A stretch of DNA of 57,426 nt, from assembly GCA_019187495.1 (NCBI GenBank), contig JABAQN010000002.1, positions 1 to 57,426 of the forward strand, read 5' to 3'. The position numbers and the translations under genes are program-made. Under the pieces are notes generated by a model, which worked only from the letters and a program-made list of their open reading frames with translations, made no database searches and was not told the origin of the DNA. Below, piece after piece: positions 18,879 to 27,462 of this stretch. This DNA comes from Steroidobacteraceae bacterium (GTDB lineage: Bacteria; Pseudomonadota; Gammaproteobacteria; Steroidobacterales; Steroidobacteraceae). Each line of letters starts with the position of its first letter. Within the stretch, counting starts at the first letter, position 1.

Positions 18879-20054
18879 ATGCCGAACAGCTACCTGTTCA
18901 CTTCCGAATCGGTGTCCGAAGGCCATCCGGACAAGATCGCCGACCAGATCTCCGACGCCGTCCTCGACGAAATCCTGACCCGGGATCCGCGCGGGCGCGT
19001 CGCCTGCGAGACGCTGATCAAGACCGGCGTCGTGATCGTCGCGGGCGAAGTGACGACCAGCGCCTGGGTCGACCTCGAGGCACTCGTCAGGAAAACCGTG
19101 CTCGGCATCGGCTACAACCATTCCGACATGGGCTTCGACGGCGCGACCTGCGGCGTGGTGAACGTGATCGGCAAGCAGTCGCCGGACATCGCGCAGGGCG
19201 TCGACCGCAAGGACGAGCGCAAGCAGGGCGCGGGCGACCAGGGCCTGATGTTCGGCTACGCGAGCAACGAGACCGACGTGCTGATGCCGGCGCCCATCAC
19301 GTATGCGCACCGGCTCGTGCAGCGCCAGGCGCAGGTGCGCAAGAAGGGCCGGCTCGACTGGCTGCGGCCCGATGCCAAGAGCCAGGTGTCGCTGCGCTAC
19401 GAGGACGACAAGCCGGTCGCGATCGACGCGGTCGTGCTCTCGACGCAGCATTCGCCCGACGTCCCGACGAAGCAGCTGCGCGAAGCGGTGATGGACGAGG
19501 TGATCCTGCCCGTGCTGCCGAAGAAGTGGCTGCACAAGGGCACGAAGTACCACATCAACCCGACGGGCCGCTTCGTGATCGGCGGGCCGGTCGGCGACTG
19601 CGGCCTCACCGGGCGCAAGATCATCGTCGACACGTATGGCGGTTTCGCGCGCCACGGCGGCGGTGCCTTCTCGGGCAAGGATCCGTCGAAGGTGGACCGC
19701 TCGGCGGCCTACGCCTGCCGCTATGTCGCGAAAAACATCGTCGCGGCCGGTCTCGCGGAGCGCTGCGAGGTGCAGGTGAGCTACGCCATCGGCGTCGCCG
19801 AGCCGACTTCGATCATGGTCGAGACCTTCGGCACCGGGAAGCTCCCGCGCGAGAAGCTGACGCAGCTCGTGCGCCGCTTTTTCGATCTCACGCCCTACGG
19901 CCTGCGCGAAATGCTCGATCTCGCGCGGCCGATTTATTTCAGGACCGCCGCCTACGGCCACTTCGGCCGCGAGGATGCGGAATTCACCTGGGAGCGCACC
20001 GACAAGGCGGCGGCGCTCGCGGCGGAGGCCGGCGCGCGCGTGCGCGCGGCCTGA
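18879..20054 (+). CDS. metK: S-adenosylmethionine synthetase
   Basis: The 391-residue enzyme makes SAM from methionine and ATP. It begins [20 protein letters not shown] and shows DQGLMFGYA, the phosphate loop [19 protein letters not shown], and the C-terminal [13 protein letters not shown]. The start at 18879 lies downstream of the TATAAT box. It is followed by a hairpin, an SAH riboswitch and ahcY, so SAM synthesis and SAH removal are adjacent. Confidence 0.98.
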   Translation: MPNSYLFTSESVSEGHPDKIADQISDAVLDEILTRDPRGRVACETLIKTGVVIVAGEVTTSAWVDLEALVRKTVLGIGYNHSDMGFDGATCGVVNVIGKQSPDIAQGVDRKDERKQGAGDQGLMFGYASNETDVLMPAPITYAHRLVQRQAQVRKKGRLDWLRPDAKSQVSLRYEDDKPVAIDAVVLSTQHSPDVPTKQLREAVMDEVILPVLPKKWLHKGTKYHINPTGRFVIGGPVGDCGLTGRKIIVDTYGGFARHGGGAFSGKDPSKVDRSAAYACRYVAKNIVAAGLAERCEVQVSYAIGVAEPTSIMVETFGTGKLPREKLTQLVRRFFDLTPYGLREMLDLARPIYFRTAAYGHFGREDAEFTWERTDKAAALAAEAGARVRAA

Positions 20055-20066
20055 TTACGTTTCGAT

Positions 20067-20087
20067 CGGCCGCCACGTTGGCGGCCG
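20067..20087 (+). terminator. Hairpin after metK, without a T-tract
   Basis: A 9-base-pair perfect stem (CGGCCGCCA with TGGCGGCCG, 3-base loop) lies 12 bases past the metK stop. No run of T follows, so it is more likely an mRNA 3' end stabiliser or attenuator than a full intrinsic terminator. Confidence 0.4.
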
Positions 20088-20096
20088 GGCATCGCG

Positions 20097-20169
20097 CCTG
20101 AGGAGCGCTGCGACAGGGGCAAGCCCTGCCAGGCTCAGGACCCGGTGCAATGGCCAACGGCGCTCCTGA
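20097..20169 (+). promoter_or_regulatory. SAH riboswitch upstream of ahcY
   Basis: The sequence matches the S-adenosylhomocysteine riboswitch class and can be folded by eye. P1 pairs CCTGAG (20097-20102) with CTCAGG (20134-20139). P2 pairs CAGGG (20114-20118) with CCCTG (20124-20128). A pseudoknot pairs GGAGCGC (20102-20108) with GCGCTCC (20160-20166). The class-typical GAGCGCTGCGAC and CCAGGCTC are present. The pseudoknot partner ends 8 bases before the GGAG ribosome site (20175-20178), so SAH binding is expected to raise ahcY expression. In known members SAH is bound and SAM is excluded. Confidence 0.92.
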
Positions 20170-20185
20170 CCAACGGAGAACAGTC

Positions 20186-21607
20186 ATGACCGCTATTGCC
20201 AAGCCGTCGGGCGCCGCGCCCGATCATTTCGTTCGCGACATCGGCGAAGCCGGCTGGGGCCGCAAGGAGATGGCGATCGCCGAGACCGAGATGCCGGGTC
20301 TCATGGCGATCCGCAGGGAATTCGGCGCGACGAAGCCGCTGCGTGGCGCCCGCATCGCCGGATCGCTGCACATGACGATCCAGACGGCCATGCTGATCGA
20401 AACGCTGAAGGAACTCGGCGCCGACGTGCGCTGGGCGTCCTGCAACATCTACTCGACGCAGGACCACGCCGCGGCCGCGATCGCCGCCGGCGGCACGCCC
20501 GTGTTCGCCTACAAGGGCGAAACACTCGACGAGTACTGGCAATTCACGCATCGCATCTTCGAGTGGCCGGGCAACCAGCACGCCAACATGATCCTCGACG
20601 ACGGCGGTGACGCGACGCTGCTGCTGCTCCTCGGCGCGCAGGCCGAGAAGGATCCGTCGGTCATCGCCAAGCCGACGAACGAAGAAGAGACGTCGCTCTA
20701 CGCCGCGATCCGCCGGCGCCTCGCCGAGAGCCCGGGCTGGTACTCGAAGCGCCTCGCGCAGGTAAAAGGTGTCACGGAGGAGACCACCACCGGCGTCAAG
20801 CGGCTCTACCAGCTGCAGCGCGAGGGGCGCCTGCCCTTCCCCGCGATCAACGTCAACGATTCGGTGACCAAGTCGAAGTTCGACAACCTCTACGGCTGCC
20901 GCGAATCGCTGGTGGACGCGATCAAGCGCGCGACCGACGTGATGGTCGCCGGCAAGATCGCGGTGGTCGCCGGCTACGGCGACGTCGGCAAGGGCTCCGC
21001 CGAATCGCTGCGCGCGCTTTCGGCCCAGGTGTGGATCACCGAGATCGATCCGATCTGCGCGCTGCAGGCGGCGATGGAAGGTTTCAAGGTCGTCACGATG
21101 GACGAGGCCTGCGAGAAGGCCGATATCTTCGTCACCGCGACCGGCAACCTCGATGTGATCACGCACGAGCACATGCGCCGCATGAAGCACCAGGCGATCG
21201 TGTGCAACATCGGCCACTTCGACAGCGAGATCGAGATCGCCGCGCTCCGGCAATACAAGTGGGAGAACATCAAGCCGCAGGTCGACCACGTGATCTTCCC
21301 GGACGGCAAGCGCCTGATCGTGCTCGCCGAGGGCCGGCTCGTGAACCTCGGCTGCGGCACCGGGCATCCGTCGTTCGTGATGTCGAATTCGTTCACGAAC
21401 CAGGTACTCGCGCAGATCGAACTCTTCGCGCACGGCGAGAAGTACCGCAATGAAGTCTACGTGTTGCCGAAGCACCTCGACGAGAAAGTGGCGCAGCTGC
21501 ACCTCGACCGCATCGGCGTGAAGCTGACGAAGCTGACGCCGGTGCAGGCGGCCTACATCGGCGTCGCGGAGCACGGGCCGTACAAGCCCGAGCATTACCG
21601 CTATTGA
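20186..21607 (+). CDS. ahcY: Adenosylhomocysteinase
   Basis: The 473-residue NAD+-dependent enzyme splits S-adenosylhomocysteine into adenosine and homocysteine. Visible motifs are [27 protein letters not shown], the NAD loop [15 protein letters not shown] and the C-terminal [10 protein letters not shown] that closes the neighbouring active site. The length with the roughly 40-residue insert is that of the long proteobacterial form. The ATG at 20186 follows GGAG; an earlier in-frame ATG at 20150 lies inside the riboswitch and is rejected. Regulation by SAH is expected from the leader. Confidence 0.98.
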   Translation: MTAIAKPSGAAPDHFVRDIGEAGWGRKEMAIAETEMPGLMAIRREFGATKPLRGARIAGSLHMTIQTAMLIETLKELGADVRWASCNIYSTQDHAAAAIAAGGTPVFAYKGETLDEYWQFTHRIFEWPGNQHANMILDDGGDATLLLLLGAQAEKDPSVIAKPTNEEETSLYAAIRRRLAESPGWYSKRLAQVKGVTEETTTGVKRLYQLQREGRLPFPAINVNDSVTKSKFDNLYGCRESLVDAIKRATDVMVAGKIAVVAGYGDVGKGSAESLRALSAQVWITEIDPICALQAAMEGFKVVTMDEACEKADIFVTATGNLDVITHEHMRRMKHQAIVCNIGHFDSEIEIAALRQYKWENIKPQVDHVIFPDGKRLIVLAEGRLVNLGCGTGHPSFVMSNSFTNQVLAQIELFAHGEKYRNEVYVLPKHLDEKVAQLHLDRIGVKLTKLTPVQAAYIGVAEHGPYKPEHYRY

Positions 21608-21635
21608 GCGCGCGCTTCGTGCGCGAACGATAGCG

Positions 21636-21726
21636 GCGAACGGCGGGCAGCGAACAGCAGCCAGCCAGGGGAGAAGGCGCGGCGCCGACGCTCCTGGCTG
21701 TCCGCTGCCCGCAGCCCGCTGTTCGC
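21636..21726. repeat. Dispersed imperfect palindrome, copy after ahcY
   Basis: A 91-base imperfect inverted repeat starts GCGAACGGCGGGCAGC and ends GCTGCCCGCAGCCCGCTGTTCGC, with inner arms CAGCCAGGGGAG and CTCCTGGCTG. It lies 28 bases past the ahcY stop. A related element is at 38827-38896 and a half copy at 5198-5232. A smaller hairpin (CGCGC-TTCGT-GCGCG, 21611-21625) directly follows the ahcY stop. No T-tract follows either structure. Confidence 0.65.
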
Positions 21727-21778
21727 TTCCCCTTCTGTGATGGAGTTGGCACGACCACGCTCCGGTCGGCCCGCACCA

Positions 21779-21784
21779 CATAAT
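21779..21784 (+). promoter_or_regulatory. Possible -10 element for the TonB-like/kinase operon
   Basis: CATAAT lies 105 bases before the start of the TonB-like gene in the 281-base gap after ahcY. There is no fair -35 at 16-18 bases. The gap otherwise holds only the palindrome and a G-rich leader. Confidence 0.25.
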
Positions 21785-21888
21785 GCGGCCGTATTCCGTG
21801 AAATGGTTCCCGCCAAGTCGCGGTAAGGCGACGGAGTATCTCCTCAGGCGTCGACCCGGCAAGGGTCGGCATTGGAGGGGCTATCCGG

Positions 21889-23658
21889 ATGCAGGACCCA
21901 GGCACGGCAGCGCTCGCGCACTCCCCGTCGGAGCGTCCGGGCGGCTCGACCCGCGCGGCGCGCAAGGAGATCGTCGTTTTCACCTGTGACGACGAGTTCC
22001 TGCTGTCCCTCGGGCCGGCGATGGACGATCGTTATCGCTCACGCCCCACCGACGGGTCCGGCGACTGGGCCGGGATGCTTCGCGGCCGCCGCGGCGTCGC
22101 ACTCATCGATGCGGCGACGCTGACCAACGCTCCCGAGATCGTGCGCGTGATCGAAGCGCAGTTTCGGGAATTCGCGATCGTCGTGTTCGCGCCTGCGGCG
22201 GCGCGTGCGCAGTGGTCCCTCGCGCTCTCGCGCGGATCGATCGCACGGCTGCTCGCGCGCGAGGAACTCGGCAACGAGTCGATCGCCTCGGCCCTCGAGA
22301 CCGAACCGAGGACCGATTCCGCAGCCACCACGGATTCGACCCGCGGCGCGTCGGACGGCGGCGCGCCGGAGCGCCGCAAGCGATGGTTGTTGATGGGTGG
22401 CGCCGCGTGCGCCGCGCTCGCCATCGGTGCCGCGGCCTGGATGTGGCGCAGCGGCTCGCAGCCCCCGGCCACGACTGCGGCACCTTCGCGAGCCACCACC
22501 GCCCCCGCGACGGTCGCACCCGCTCCCGTGGCGGCGTCCGATGAGCGCGCCGTGCCGGAACTGCTGTCTGCCGCGCGCGTCGCCTTCGGTGAGCGCCGCT
22601 ACCTCGAGCCCGCGGGCAACAATGCGCTCGAACTCTATCTGCGCGTGCTCGCCGGCGACGCCGCGAATGCCGAGGCGGTCGACGGCCTGCATCGCGTGGT
22701 GACGATCGCGGCGGGGCAGGCCGCGGCCGAGATCAAGGCGGGCCAGTTCGATGATGCCGCGAAGCTCTACGACCTGCTGCGCGCGGCGGTGCCGGCGGAT
22801 CCCGCGGTCGCGGCGCTCGGCGCCGACATTTCCGCCGCGCGACCGAAGTGGCTCGCCGCGCGCGCGCGCGACGCGATCGCGAACGACCAGTTTGGCGCGG
22901 CCGAGCGGTCGATCGAGGATCTCGCCGCGGCCGGCGCGGACAAGGCGGTGCTGCAGGACCTGCGGCGCAGCCTCGATGCGCACCGCAAGGATGCCGATCT
23001 CGCGCGCGCCCTCGCCGATGCGCGCGCCTCCCTCGGCGCCGGTTCGCTGCTCGACGCGTCCGCGGCCGGGCCGCGCGCGCACCTCGCGGCACTCCAGCAG
23101 ATCGACCGCCGCAGCGCCCAGGTCGTCGCGTTCCAGCGCGAATACCAGGCGGCGCTTGCGCGCAGCGCGAGCGACGCCACACGCAGCGGGGATTTCGCGT
23201 CCGCCGACAAGCTGCTCGCCGCGGCCGCCGATCTCGGCGCCTCGCGCGACGTTTCCGATGCGCGCAAGGAGCTGCAGTCGGCGCGCGAGAGTGCCGCCGC
23301 CCGGGAGCAGCAACGCGCCGATGCGGCGCGCCAGCGTGCCGGGAGCGAGGCTGCGCCCGCCGCCCGCGCGGCTGCGCCCCCCCGCATGCCGAAGGCGACG
23401 CGGCGAGCGCCGCCGAAGTATCCCGCCGATGCCGAGCGCAAGGGCATCGAGGGTTACGCGATCATCGAGTTCGGGCTCACGGCCGACGGCCATACGCGCG
23501 ACCTGCGCGTGGCGGAGTCCTCACCCGAGGGTGTCTTCGACGATGCGGCACTTGCGGCCGTGCGTTCCTGGCGCTTCGAGCCGATCAGTGCAGACGACGC
23601 AGCCCGCCTGCCGCACGCCTCGGTGCGACTCGCGTTCAGACTCGGAGACAGGCAATGA
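21889..23658 (+). CDS. TonB-like membrane protein with receiver-like N-terminus and TPR-like middle
   Basis: The predicted 589-residue protein has four parts. Residues 27-138 look like a degenerate receiver domain, with an acidic pair Asp34-Asp35 after strand 1 and Asp74 at the position of a phospho-acceptor (GVALIDAATL); this is weak, fold-level reading. A single membrane segment lies at about 165-186, after RRKR. Residues about 215-490 are Ala-rich helical repeats of TPR/coiled-coil type. Residues about 510-589 form a TonB C-terminal domain (YPADAERKGIEGYAIIEFGL, ending SWRFEP). TonB proteins pass proton-motive energy to outer-membrane receptors, but no ExbB/ExbD lies nearby. The stop overlaps the kinase start by ATGA. 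Confidence 0.75.
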   Translation: MQDPGTAALAHSPSERPGGSTRAARKEIVVFTCDDEFLLSLGPAMDDRYRSRPTDGSGDWAGMLRGRRGVALIDAATLTNAPEIVRVIEAQFREFAIVVFAPAAARAQWSLALSRGSIARLLAREELGNESIASALETEPRTDSAATTDSTRGASDGGAPERRKRWLLMGGAACAALAIGAAAWMWRSGSQPPATTAAPSRATTAPATVAPAPVAASDERAVPELLSAARVAFGERRYLEPAGNNALELYLRVLAGDAANAEAVDGLHRVVTIAAGQAAAEIKAGQFDDAAKLYDLLRAAVPADPAVAALGADISAARPKWLAARARDAIANDQFGAAERSIEDLAAAGADKAVLQDLRRSLDAHRKDADLARALADARASLGAGSLLDASAAGPRAHLAALQQIDRRSAQVVAFQREYQAALARSASDATRSGDFASADKLLAAAADLGASRDVSDARKELQSARESAAAREQQRADAARQRAGSEAAPAARAAAPPRMPKATRRAPPKYPADAERKGIEGYAIIEFGLTADGHTRDLRVAESSPEGVFDDAALAAVRSWRFEPISADDAARLPHASVRLAFRLGDRQ

Positions 23659-25811
23659 AACGCCGGCGCCACGACTTCGATCTCTCGCAGCTGCTGCCGG
23701 TCGTCGTCGCCACGACCTTCGCGGCGGTGCTGACTTTGCTGCTGACCCTCGGCATCCAGCGCGCCGCGCAGCTGCAATCGGCCTCGGGCGCGCTGCAGCT
23801 CGCATCCGAGTTGCGCTCGCTGCCGCAGTATTTCGCGACCGAGCTGACCCTCGTGCAACGCGGACTCGAATCGCGCACGTTCGTCGGCGAGCCGATCGAA
23901 GACATCGCCACCGCGCGCGACGGCTTCGACAAGGCGCTCGTGCGCATCGACCGGGACCTCGAGGCCGCGGGCCTCGGCAGCAGCATCGAGATCCAGCGGA
24001 TCCGCGGCGCGCTCGACGCCGCGTGGCAGCGCTTCTCGCCGCAGCTCGTCGCGATCGGCCAGCACAAGGGTTCGCCCTACGCCGACACGCTCGCCGGCTC
24101 GCGACTGAACGCCACCGGCCGCGCGCTGAAGGCCGATGTCGACGCGGCACTCGCGCAGCAGGACACGGTGACGCGCGACGTCGGCGGCGCACTGAAGGAC
24201 CTCGCCGCGGGATTGCAGGACACCGTGGGTGATCGCGGCAGGAGCCTGCGCAGCTTCCTCGTGATCGGCGCCGCGGTGGCCGCGCTGCTGCTCGCGCTGA
24301 TGCTCTACTTTGCGCTGCGTTCGCGTCGCGCCGCCGCCGACGCGCTGCGCGCCGAACGCCAGGTCGCCGACATCCTCGGGACGGTGCGCGAGGGCCTGTT
24401 CCTGCTCGACCGCAATCTCGCGCTCGGCGCCGTCCATTCGGCGTCGCTGACGCGCATCCTGCACACGGAGATCGTCAGCGGCGGCGCGTTCGAGGACCTG
24501 CTGCGCCCGCTGGTGCCCGCGAAAACGCTCGCCACCGCGATGAAGTTCGTGAACCTGCTCTGGAAGGAGAAGGTGCACGAGGACCTGATCGACACGGTCA
24601 ATCCGCTGAACCAGATCGAAGTCCGGTTCGCCCGGACCGGCGGCGGCACCGAATCGCGCCACCTGTCATTCGCGTTCCGGCGGGTGAAGGGCGGCGGCGA
24701 GAAGGGCGAGCACCTGCTCGGCATCGTCACCGATGTCACGGACCGCGTGCAGATCGCGCACGAGCTCGAGCAGTCGAAGGCCGAGAACCAGGCACAACTC
24801 GACCTCGTCATGCAGCTGCTGCAGGTGCCCGGCGCCCAATTGCAGGCCTTCGTGCGCGACTCCGACATGGCGCTGCGCAAGAGCAATGCGATCCTGAAGC
24901 AGCCTGGTCGCGAGGAAAGCGAGCTGCGCGCCAAGCTGAACGGCGTGTTCCGCGAAGTGCACGCGATCAAGGGCGAAGCGGGCGGCCTCGCGCTCACCTC
25001 GATCGCCGCACGCATCCACCAGCTCGAGGACAGCCTGGTCGCGCTGCGCGACCGCGCGCACATCGACGGCAACGATTTCATCCCGATCGTCGTCCGGCTC
25101 GACGAGTTGATGTCCTATCTCGGCGGAGTCGGCCAGTTCGCCGACCGGCTCGCGGAAGTGCAGCCGAAGGGCGATACGCTGAAATCCATCGTGCCGCCAT
25201 TGCTGGCGAACCAGGTCCTCGACGCCGGCGAGCCGCCGCTCGACCAGTTGCTCGCGCAGGTGGTGCGCGAAACGGCGGCCGCCCAGTCGAAGCGTGTCAC
25301 CCTGAGCTGCCGCGGCCTCGAGGAAATTCCCGCGCCCTACCGCAAGGCCGCGAAGGAGATCCTGGTCCACATGGCGCGCAATGCGATCGTGCACGGCATC
25401 GAGCCGCCCGATGCGCGGCAGGCAGCCAGCAAGTCTGACACCGCGGCGGTGCGTATCAGTTTCGAGGGCGGCGCCGGTGACGGCTACGTACTCACCGTCG
25501 AGGACGACGGACAGGGCCTGCCGTACGAGCGCATCCTCGATACGGCGCTGCGCAAGGGACTCGTATCGCCCGCGGACGCGGCCCGCATGGAGCGGCCGGC
25601 GATCTACGGCCTCATCTTCCGCCCGGGCTTCTCGACCGCGGAGCAAGTGACCGAGCACGCGGGCCGCGGCGTCGGGCTCGATGCGGTCAGCCACGCGGTG
25701 CGCGAGCTCGGCGGCTCGATCGGCATCGCGACCGCCGACGGCAAGTTCACCCGCTTCAGGATGAAGCTGCCGGCGACCGGCGACAAGGTCGCCGCGACGC
25801 ACGTGGCGTGA
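23655..25811 (+). CDS. CheA-like membrane histidine kinase (PAS, Hpt, HATPase; no CheW domain)
   Basis: The predicted 718-residue kinase has membrane segments at about 13-32 and 201-221 enclosing a helical periplasmic sensor region. A PAS-like segment follows (about 235-365, LGIVTDVTDR at the end), then a coiled coil, and an Hpt-like helical domain with phospho-acceptor His436 in VHAIKGEAGGL. The CheA-type ATPase shows the N box HMARNAIVHGIE (Asn576), EDDGQGLPY, the F-box IFRPGFSTAEQV and GRGVGLDAV. Unlike CheA it has no P5/CheW-like domain, no separate P2 and no clear dimerisation domain. The start overlaps the TonB-like stop (ATGA) and its own stop touches the response-regulator frame. Confidence 0.88.
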   Translation: MKRRRHDFDLSQLLPVVVATTFAAVLTLLLTLGIQRAAQLQSASGALQLASELRSLPQYFATELTLVQRGLESRTFVGEPIEDIATARDGFDKALVRIDRDLEAAGLGSSIEIQRIRGALDAAWQRFSPQLVAIGQHKGSPYADTLAGSRLNATGRALKADVDAALAQQDTVTRDVGGALKDLAAGLQDTVGDRGRSLRSFLVIGAAVAALLLALMLYFALRSRRAAADALRAERQVADILGTVREGLFLLDRNLALGAVHSASLTRILHTEIVSGGAFEDLLRPLVPAKTLATAMKFVNLLWKEKVHEDLIDTVNPLNQIEVRFARTGGGTESRHLSFAFRRVKGGGEKGEHLLGIVTDVTDRVQIAHELEQSKAENQAQLDLVMQLLQVPGAQLQAFVRDSDMALRKSNAILKQPGREESELRAKLNGVFREVHAIKGEAGGLALTSIAARIHQLEDSLVALRDRAHIDGNDFIPIVVRLDELMSYLGGVGQFADRLAEVQPKGDTLKSIVPPLLANQVLDAGEPPLDQLLAQVVRETAAAQSKRVTLSCRGLEEIPAPYRKAAKEILVHMARNAIVHGIEPPDARQAASKSDTAAVRISFEGGAGDGYVLTVEDDGQGLPYERILDTALRKGLVSPADAARMERPAIYGLIFRPGFSTAEQVTEHAGRGVGLDAVSHAVRELGGSIGIATADGKFTRFRMKLPATGDKVAATHVA

Positions 25812-25825
25812 GGGCGGACGCGCGC

Positions 25826-26203
25826 ATGAACGCCCTGCCCGCCCATCGGCTGATGATCGTCGACGACTCGAACATCATGCGTCGCAAGATCGAGCGCTCG
25901 CAGGAAATCCCGAATGTCGAGATCGTCGGCACGGCGGGCAACGGCCGCGAGGCGCTCGAGCTGCACGCCAGCGCGCGCCCGACGCTCGTGACGATGGATC
26001 TCACGATGCCGGAGATGGACGGCATCGAATGCGTCGAGCAGCTGGTCGGCCGCGACCCCGACATCCGCATCCTCGTGATCTCGGCGCTCGCCGACAAGGC
26101 GACCGCGATCGAGGCGCTCGAGAAGGGCGCGAGCGGCTTCCTGTGCAAGCCATTCACCGAGCGGCAGCTGAACGAAGCGCTCGTCAAGCTGATCGAGAGC
26201 TGA
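25826..26203 (+). CDS. Stand-alone CheY-like response regulator
   Basis: The 125-residue receiver domain has all the core residues: the acid pair Asp13-Asp14 (MIVDDSN), phospho-acceptor Asp58 (LVTMDLTMPEMDG), Ser86 and Lys108 (FLCKPF). There is no output domain, so it signals by protein contact or acts as a phosphate sink. The ATG at 25826 has a GAGGGCGG ribosome site; a GTG at 25808 overlapping the kinase stop is a possible longer start. It lies between its likely kinase and a CheX-like phosphatase. Confidence 0.9.
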   Translation: MNALPAHRLMIVDDSNIMRRKIERSQEIPNVEIVGTAGNGREALELHASARPTLVTMDLTMPEMDGIECVEQLVGRDPDIRILVISALADKATAIEALEKGASGFLCKPFTERQLNEALVKLIES

Positions 26204-26209
26204 GCGGCC

Positions 26210-26659
26210 ATGTCACTGCAACGCGAAATCGGCACCTTCGTCGCGGCGGTCCTCAACTACTTCGACACCGCCGTGCAGCAGGCGGCGGTGGTCGGGACTC
26301 CCTACCTCGCGCTCGGCAAGCCGCCCGAGATCTTCGATTACACCGGCATGATCCGCATTTCCGGCAAGCGCAAGGGAGTCGTGTACTTCACCGCGCCGAA
26401 GGGCATGCTCTCGGTGATGCTGATGCGCATGCAGGAAACCGACATGAGCGACGCCAACCTGCGCGATCTCGTCGGCGAAGTCGCGAATACGCTGTCCGGC
26501 AATGCGCGCAAGGACTTCGGGCGCAATTTCATCATCTCGACGCCGTCGGTCGTCGCCGGCAGCTCGACGACGATCGGCTACTCGCCGGATTCGCGCCCGA
26601 TCGTCGTGCCGATCGACTGGCGCGCCTACCACGCCAACCTCGTCGTCTGCCTCAACTGA
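26210..26659 (+). CDS. CheX-family phosphatase
   Basis: The 149-residue product matches the CheX/CheC-like fold. The central motif EVANTLSGNARKDFG carries Glu90 and Asn93, the ExxN pair that attacks the phospho-Asp of CheY in CheX and CheC. It starts 6 bases after the response-regulator stop. In context it should dephosphorylate the adjacent CheY-like protein and so close the circuit. Its stop abuts, with no gap, the stop of the converging O-methyltransferase. Confidence 0.85.
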   Translation: MSLQREIGTFVAAVLNYFDTAVQQAAVVGTPYLALGKPPEIFDYTGMIRISGKRKGVVYFTAPKGMLSVMLMRMQETDMSDANLRDLVGEVANTLSGNARKDFGRNFIISTPSVVAGSSTTIGYSPDSRPIVVPIDWRAYHANLVVCLN

Positions 26660-27324
26660 TCAGCCGCGCCGTCGCGCGAGCATGAGCCCGTCGGCGATCG
26701 GCACGAGCGACATGTCCACCCGCTCGTCGCGATGCACGCGATCGTTCAGCGCGCGGATGGCGTTCGTGTCGCTGTCGTTGACGGCGGGGTCGGCGACATC
26801 GCCATGCCACAGCACGTTGTCGATCGCGAGCAGCCCGCCCGGGCGCAACAGCTCGACCACGCGCTCGTAGTACGCGACATAGTTCGCCTTGTCGGCATCG
26901 ATGAAGGCGAAGTCGAAACTCGAGCCACGACGGACGCGAGCAGGTCGTCGAGGGTCGCGAGCGCGGGCGCGAGCCGCAGGTCGATGCGCGCATCGACGCC
27001 GGCTTCGCGCCAGTATTCCCTCGCGATCGTCGTCCACTCGACGCTCACGTCGCACGCGACGAGTTCACCATCGCCCGGCAGCACCAGCGCCACCGCGAGC
27101 GCGGAGTAGCCGGTGAACGTGCCGACCTCGAGGCAACGCTTCGCCCCCATCAGGCGCACGAGCAACTGCATGAACTGGCCCTGCTCCGGCGCGATCTGCA
27201 TGTTCGCCTGCGGCAGTGCCGCCGTGACCTGCCGCAGCCGGGCGAGCACCGGCGCCTCGCGCAGGCTGTGCTCGGCGAGATAGCGCTGCAGTTCCGCGCC
27301 GAGCGAGATCGTCGCATTGGTCAT
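26660..27324 (-). pseudogene. Class I O-methyltransferase, frameshifted
   Basis: The N-terminal part (MTNATISLGAELQRYLAEHS through LEVGTFTGYSALAVAL and LDDLLA) is in one frame, and the C-terminal part ([20 protein letters not shown] through [13 protein letters not shown]) is in another. Together they make a complete caffeoyl-CoA/catechol-type SAM-dependent O-methyltransferase of about 220 residues. The break lies near 26915-26940 and fits loss of one base. The family motif I (VGTFTGYS) and the DADK metal-site sequence are otherwise intact. This is either a recent pseudogene or a sequencing error. The start at 27324 matches the family N-terminus. Confidence 0.75.
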
Positions 27325-27462
27325 ATGCCGGCCCCTGTGTGACGCCCCGCGATTGTACGCAGGAAAACTGCGAAGCCGGTCGGCATTGTCGTCTCCCGGC
27401 GACGCGCGGCCCACGAACTCCGTCACCTGGCGCCGCGGACCCCTTTGCTACCATGCGCCGCA

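Noticed and set aside
20150..20185. Longer ahcY start inside the leader
   Set aside because: It falls within the SAH riboswitch, has no ribosome site and adds non-conserved residues.
21746..21763. TTGGCAC...GC resembling a sigma-54 -24/-12 promoter before the TonB-like operon
   Set aside because: The GG and GC pairs are separated by 9 rather than 10 bases and the -12 half lacks TTGC, so it does not meet the consensus.
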